Of a stretch of 64,000 nucleotides of DNA, positions 60,709-64,000 are shown piece by piece. Under the pieces are notes generated by a model. That model was given only the letters and a program-made list of their open reading frames with translations. It was not told where the DNA came from and searched no databases. Where the stretch lies: NCBI GenBank assembly GCA_963795795.1, contig CAWCJS010000003.1, forward strand, positions 496,001 through 560,000. The letters are read 5' to 3'. Every line of letters begins with the position of its first letter. The stretch's first letter is position 1. The position numbers and the translations under genes are program-made. The DNA comes from Palsa-504 sp963795795. Its GTDB lineage: Bacteria > Actinomycetota > Actinomycetes > Streptosporangiales > Streptosporangiaceae.

Positions 60709-61598
60709 CGCATGACTCCCAGCCTGGGGCGGGCAAGCTCTCTGGCGTCACGTGCCTGGCTCATGTAGGCGAGCACCAGGTCCTCCAGGCTGACCGGCCT
60801 GACGGTCCAGGCCGGATCGTGGATGGGGTCATCGGTGCGCACCAGGAACGTGCTCTGCTTGCCGGTGTGACTTGCCTCGATGACTTCCTGGTTCGCCGGG
60901 AGGCTGGCAGGGTCGCGGCGGGACCCGGAAAGGCGGTAATGCGACGCCAGCAGCGCGGCGACCTCCCCGGCCACCCGCACCCGGGATGCGACGAGCACCA
61001 CGAGGTAATCACAGACCCGCTCAAGGTCGGCAATCAGGTGTGAGGAGAGCACGACGCTGACCCCGTGCTCGGCCACGACCTGCATGAGGTCTTGGAGGAA
61101 CTCCCGCCGGGCCAGCGGGTCCAGACTGGCGACCGGCTCGTCGAGGAGGAGAAGCCCGGGCCGCTTGGCGATCGCCAGGGTGAGGGCAAGCTGGGCTCGC
61201 TGGCCGCCGGAAAGCGACCCGGCCCGCTGGCCTGGGTCCAGGCCGAGCTGCTCGATCCGGCGCCTGGCCAGCTCACCGTCCCAGCTGGAGTTGAGCCAGG
61301 CGCCGAACCGGAGGTGATCGGCAACCGGTAGCGTCGCGTATACCGGAGTGTCCTGGGCGACGAAGCCCACCGGCCAGGGTTTTGCCGGGCTACCGGGACG
61401 CCTGCCGAGAACCTCGATCGTGCCCGAGGTTGGCCCGAGCAGCCCGACGGCCATATGCAGCAAGGTTGTCTTGCCCGCGCCGTTGGGCCCGACGAGCCCG
61501 ACGACCCGCCCGGCCGGGATCGCGAGGGTGCAGTCACGTAGCGCCCAGCGCCGCCCGTACTGCTTGCCGAGCCCGCTGGCCTCAAGAACGGCGGTCAT
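60705..61598 (-). CDS. ABC transporter ATPase (YtrA-linked)
   Basis: A 297-residue ATPase with Walker A GPNGAGKTT, a Q-loop VGFVAQDTPVY, signature LSGGQRAQL, Walker B LLLLDEPVASLD and switch histidine in VVLSSHLIADL. It is of the ABC-2 exporter type (CcmA-like). Its start overlaps the stop of a 30-residue ORF. Confidence 0.87.
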   Translation of the reverse strand: MTAVLEASGLGKQYGRRWALRDCTLAIPAGRVVGLVGPNGAGKTTLLHMAVGLLGPTSGTIEVLGRRPGSPAKPWPVGFVAQDTPVYATLPVADHLRFGAWLNSSWDGELARRRIEQLGLDPGQRAGSLSGGQRAQLALTLAIAKRPGLLLLDEPVASLDPLARREFLQDLMQVVAEHGVSVVLSSHLIADLERVCDYLVVLVASRVRVAGEVAALLASHYRLSGSRRDPASLPANQEVIEASHTGKQSTFLVRTDDPIHDPAWTVRPVSLEDLVLAYMSQARDARELARPRLGVMR

Positions 61599-61687
61599 GC
61601 GGCACCCCGCTCCGCGGTCGGCTCGAAGGCGCCTCCGACGATAGCCCCGGTGCTCTCGCCGCGCGGAACCTCAAGTGTGATGGTCAT
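61595..61687 (-). CDS. Small ORF coupled between GntR and ABC ATPase, 30 aa
   Basis: A 30-codon frame (MTITLEVPRGESTGAIVGGA ... TAERGAA) starts in the ATGA stop overlap of the GntR gene and ends in the ATGA overlap of the ATPase gene, so it is linked by four-base overlaps on both sides. Such doubly coupled arrangement argues for real translation, either of a functional peptide or as a translational relay. Its composition (beta-strand-like start, Gly-rich middle) gives no family. Confidence 0.5.
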   Translation of the reverse strand: MTITLEVPRGESTGAIVGGAFEPTAERGAA

Positions 61688-62076
61688 GCCACGTCCTCTG
61701 CGAAGCAGTTGCGGGCCGCCGTGCGGTAGATCGCCTCAATGTCGCCCGGGCCAAGGCCCGCCGAACGCGCCGAGCGCAGCCAGTCGGTGATGGCAGCGAG
61801 CAAGCTGGCCTGGGTCGCGGGATCGATGCGGGGCAGCGACCGGGTGACGAAGGTCCCCTGCCCTGGCCGGCCACGCACCAGGCCCTCGCGCTCAAGGTCG
61901 CGGTAGGCCTTGAGCACCGTATTCGGGTTAATCGCCAGCCTGGCCACGACCTGCTGGGCTGTGGGCAGCTGGTCGCCTGGCTCAAGGAGGCCGAGCTGCA
62001 GGGCGTCATGGACCTGCTGGACCAGCTGCAGATAGGTGGCCACGCCCGATGCGGCGTCAAGCTGGAACTCGATCAT
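61684..62076 (-). CDS. GntR-family regulator, YtrA subfamily
   Basis: A 130-residue regulator: winged HTH (YLQLVQQVHDALQLGLLEPGDQLPTAQQVVARLAINPNTVLKAYRDLEREGLVRGRPGQGTFV) and a short C-terminal helical tail, which is the YtrA type lacking a ligand domain. Such regulators repress the ABC transporter they precede. A palindrome lies about 10 bases upstream of its start. Confidence 0.87.
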   Translation of the reverse strand: MIEFQLDAASGVATYLQLVQQVHDALQLGLLEPGDQLPTAQQVVARLAINPNTVLKAYRDLEREGLVRGRPGQGTFVTRSLPRIDPATQASLLAAITDWLRSARSAGLGPGDIEAIYRTAARNCFAEDVA

Positions 62077-62086
62077 TACCCCTCTT

Positions 62087-62102
62087 CACTAATTAGTTAG
62101 TG
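62087..62102. promoter_or_regulatory. Inverted repeat upstream of GntR gene
   Basis: CACTAA and TTAGTG flank TTAG just upstream of the GntR start. The site is A/T-rich in a GC-rich setting and in the right place for autorepression of the GntR-ABC operon. That the GntR protein binds it is inference. Confidence 0.65.
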
Positions 62103-62166
62103 GAAGAAGGATATCTGCTGCCGCCGCCAGGCGCAACGCCCTGCAATCTCGCAAGACGGTCAGCCC

Positions 62167-63729
62167 TCAAGACTGCGAAAGTCGAGGGGTCAGCGCGCTG
62201 CGGACTATCTTGCCGACGTGGTTGCGGGGCAGGGCCGCCAGCTGGAAAACCTGCTTGGGGCACTTGTAACCGGCCAGCCGTGTGCGGGCGTGCGCGATGA
62301 GGGCGGCCTCGTCGAACTCGTGGCCGTCTTGCAGCACCACCCAGGCGGTGACCTGCTCGCCCCACCGGTCATGCGGGACGCCCGCGACCGCGGCCTCGGC
62401 CACCGAGGGGTGCGCTTCGAGCGCGATTTCCACCTCGCGCGGGTAGACGTTCAGCCCGCCGGTGATGATCATCTCCTTGGTCCGGCCGCGGATCTTCAGG
62501 TGCCCGGTAGCCGAGTCCACCGCCCCGATGTCGCCGGTGCGGAACCACCCGTCCGGGGTGAACGCGGCCTCGGTGGCGGTCGGGTCGTGCCAGTAACCGC
62601 CGAATACCTGCGGCCCGCGGAGCTGGATCTCGCCGTCCGCGCCGGGGTCTGCCTCGTCATCGGAGGCCTGAATCCTGGCGAGGACGCCGGGGAGCGGTAC
62701 TCCCACCGTGTCACCGTGCGGGTCGTCAACGGGGTTGGAGACGTTGAGCCCGGTCTCGGTGGTGCCGTACCTGATCAGTGGCACGCGCCCGAGCAGGGCG
62801 GTCAGCCGGTCGGCCAGGGCGGGGCTTAGCGGGGCCGAGCCGCACACCGCCAGCCGCAGGCTGGCAAAGTCCGGTGGCGCTGCTGAATTTGAGTCCGTCA
62901 GGGCCTGGTAGATGGTGGGCACCGCAAACAGCGCGCTGGCCCGGGTGTCCCGGATGGTCCCCGTCAGGTCGGCGGGGGAGAACCGGGACCTGATGTGCAC
63001 CGTGCCGCCCGCGATCAGGGCCGCGTGCAGCCCGCCCAGCCCATGCTGGTGGTACAGCGGCAGGGCGTGCGCGAGCACGTCATCCCCGCTCCACCGCCAG
63101 GCCGCCATCGCCGAGCGGATCGAGACCGCCAGCTGGCGGTGGGTCAGCGGCACACCCTTGGGCCGGCCGGTCGTGCCCGAGGTGTACGCGAGCAGGGCCG
63201 TGTCGTCCGGGCGCGCCGCGACGTCGGCGGCCGGGCCCGCCTCTCCCGGCAGCATCCGGATGTCGACCGTCTCCAGCGGATCGCTGCCCTGGCCCAGCGC
63301 GGCCAGCAGCCGGGCCGGCCCAGGGTCGGCGAAGGCCAGCACCGCCCCAGAATCGGCGACGAGGTGCCCGAGCTCGGCGGCCGTGTAGCCGGGGTTCGCC
63401 AGGACGATCACCGCACCGGCCCGGAGCGCGCCCAGGTAGCAGCGGACGAAGCCGACGCTGGCGGCCGCCGCGAGCAAGACCCGGTCGCCGGGCTCGATCC
63501 GGCGCGCGAGCCAGCCGGCCACGCTGGCCGCGCCATCGTCCAGCTCGGCGTGGGTGACCGGCTCGCCGTCGACGGTGACCGCGATCCGACCGGGTACCGT
63601 CGCGGCCGACGTGGCGGCCAGCCCCGGGATCGTGTCCTCGCCCAGGCCGACAGCGAACGACTCAAGGTCGGCGACCCCAGGCAGATGGGCCCGCCAGCCC
63701 GCCAGGCTCCAGGCCCGATAACCGCTCAT
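62167..63729 (-). CDS. AMP-forming acyl-CoA synthetase
   Basis: A 520-residue adenylate-forming ligase: P-loop YTSGTTGRPKGVPLTH, LPLYHQHGLGGLHAAL, IRYGTTETGLNVSNPV, GWFRTGDIGAVD and catalytic lysine in LPRNHVGKIVRSAL. It activates a carboxylic acid as AMP ester and forms the CoA thioester. The TTETGLNVSNP wording is close to malonyl-CoA synthetase-like enzymes (MatB/ACSF3), so a dicarboxylic or short acid is possible, but fatty acids cannot be excluded. The next gene on the same strand is a crotonase, suggesting a shared degradation role. Confidence 0.85.
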   Translation of the reverse strand: MSGYRAWSLAGWRAHLPGVADLESFAVGLGEDTIPGLAATSAATVPGRIAVTVDGEPVTHAELDDGAASVAGWLARRIEPGDRVLLAAAASVGFVRCYLGALRAGAVIVLANPGYTAAELGHLVADSGAVLAFADPGPARLLAALGQGSDPLETVDIRMLPGEAGPAADVAARPDDTALLAYTSGTTGRPKGVPLTHRQLAVSIRSAMAAWRWSGDDVLAHALPLYHQHGLGGLHAALIAGGTVHIRSRFSPADLTGTIRDTRASALFAVPTIYQALTDSNSAAPPDFASLRLAVCGSAPLSPALADRLTALLGRVPLIRYGTTETGLNVSNPVDDPHGDTVGVPLPGVLARIQASDDEADPGADGEIQLRGPQVFGGYWHDPTATEAAFTPDGWFRTGDIGAVDSATGHLKIRGRTKEMIITGGLNVYPREVEIALEAHPSVAEAAVAGVPHDRWGEQVTAWVVLQDGHEFDEAALIAHARTRLAGYKCPKQVFQLAALPRNHVGKIVRSALTPRLSQS

Positions 63730-63780
63730 GCCGCCAGTCTCCGGGCCTGATAACCGATCCTGACCGGCAAGCTCCCGGCC

Positions 63781-64000
63781 TCACGACCGCTCATGGCCGG
63801 CGGGGCTGACCCCGGTCAACCGCGCCCAGGCCGAACGGTTGGCCTCACGCTCGGCGCGCAGGCGGTCGAGCAGCCCCCCGGCCGCCATTACCGCCTTAAC
63901 CGCGGCTCCCGCTCCACGCGCGGCCAGGGACCCGGCGAGCTCCTCGGCGGCTCGTTCGGGATCATCTTCCACCCGGTTAACGAGTCCGAGGGAGAGCGCC
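63781..64000 (-). CDS. Enoyl-CoA hydratase/isomerase family, C-terminal part
   Basis: The frame enters from the right edge as ALSLGLVNRVEDDPERAAEEL and ends LTGVSPAGHERS. ALxLGLVNRVV is the signature near the end of crotonase-fold proteins, and the C-terminal helices fit. The catalytic part lies outside the window. It is 52 bases upstream of the acyl-CoA synthetase gene on the same strand, so the two are probably in one operon. Confidence 0.78.
   Translation of the reverse strand, partial: ALSLGLVNRVEDDPERAAEELAGSLAARGAGAAVKAVMAAGGLLDRLRAEREANRSAWARLTGVSPAGHERS

Overview
The window is high-GC DNA (about 70% by eye) with frequent GTG starts, 1-4 base ATGA/GTGA overlaps, SigE-type ECF sigma factors, DUF222-HNH, DUF5996 and LLM/F420-type genes. 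This points to a soil actinomycete, perhaps near Streptosporangiales; the order is a guess. No rRNA, tRNA, CRISPR array, prophage or complete insertion sequence was seen.

Layout. 0.3-3.8 kb: HD/LuxR regulator, an NTF2-like protein, a broken P450 running into a headless OsmC. 4.0-9.8 kb: a four-gene spermidine/putrescine-type ABC transporter followed directly by a PLP decarboxylase. 9.6-12.9 kb: MarR-GNAT fusion with a palindrome on its start codon, then an MFS exporter divergent from an HTH regulator across a 30-bp palindrome. 12.9-17.4 kb: ECF sigma/membrane partner pair, a phosphoribosyltransferase, a frameshifted DUF222-HNH gene and an AT-rich patch. 17.4-22.4 kb: PucR regulator (frameshifted), class III aminotransferase and CoA-acylating semialdehyde dehydrogenase, closed by twin hairpins. 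22.4-28.4 kb: truncated AraC and YciI-like genes, an MMPL transporter, a two-component system and a beta-repeat DUF4097-like protein. 28.4-34.8 kb: membrane protein, NCS1 permease, atypical SDR, sigma-factor fragment with a lipoprotein, Ser/Thr kinase, lipoprotein. 34.8-39.8 kb: UvrD-like helicase, GNATs, a second sigma/partner pair, a 50-residue ORF. 39.8-43.9 kb: PucR, APC permease, agmatinase-family ureohydrolase. 43.9-53.5 kb: GNAT, ATP-dependent DNA ligase, Gfo/Idh oxidoreductase, membrane protein, DUF5996, SRPBCC, LLM oxidoreductase, topoisomerase IB, and glutaredoxin-thioredoxin reductase. 53.7-59.7 kb: seven genes for protocatechuate 4,5-cleavage. 59.7-64.0 kb: GntR(YtrA)-ABC exporter operon with a 30-residue ORF inside, an acyl-CoA synthetase and the end of an enoyl-CoA hydratase.

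Two metabolic themes stand out. One is amine use: polyamine-type uptake, PLP decarboxylase, omega-transaminase, semialdehyde dehydrogenase, amino-acid/amine permease and ureohydrolase, with two PucR regulators. The other is the complete protocatechuate meta (4,5) pathway to pyruvate and oxaloacetate as one tight operon, with no adjacent transporter or regulator.

The third general feature is damage. At least eight single-base-type frameshifts and several junctions where genes lose an end are spread over the first 50 kb, while the 50-64 kb part looks intact. Either this is draft or long-read assembly error or the strain carries many recent lesions; the reads would decide. No wholly new multigene system could be shown from sequence alone; the best candidates are given as findings.
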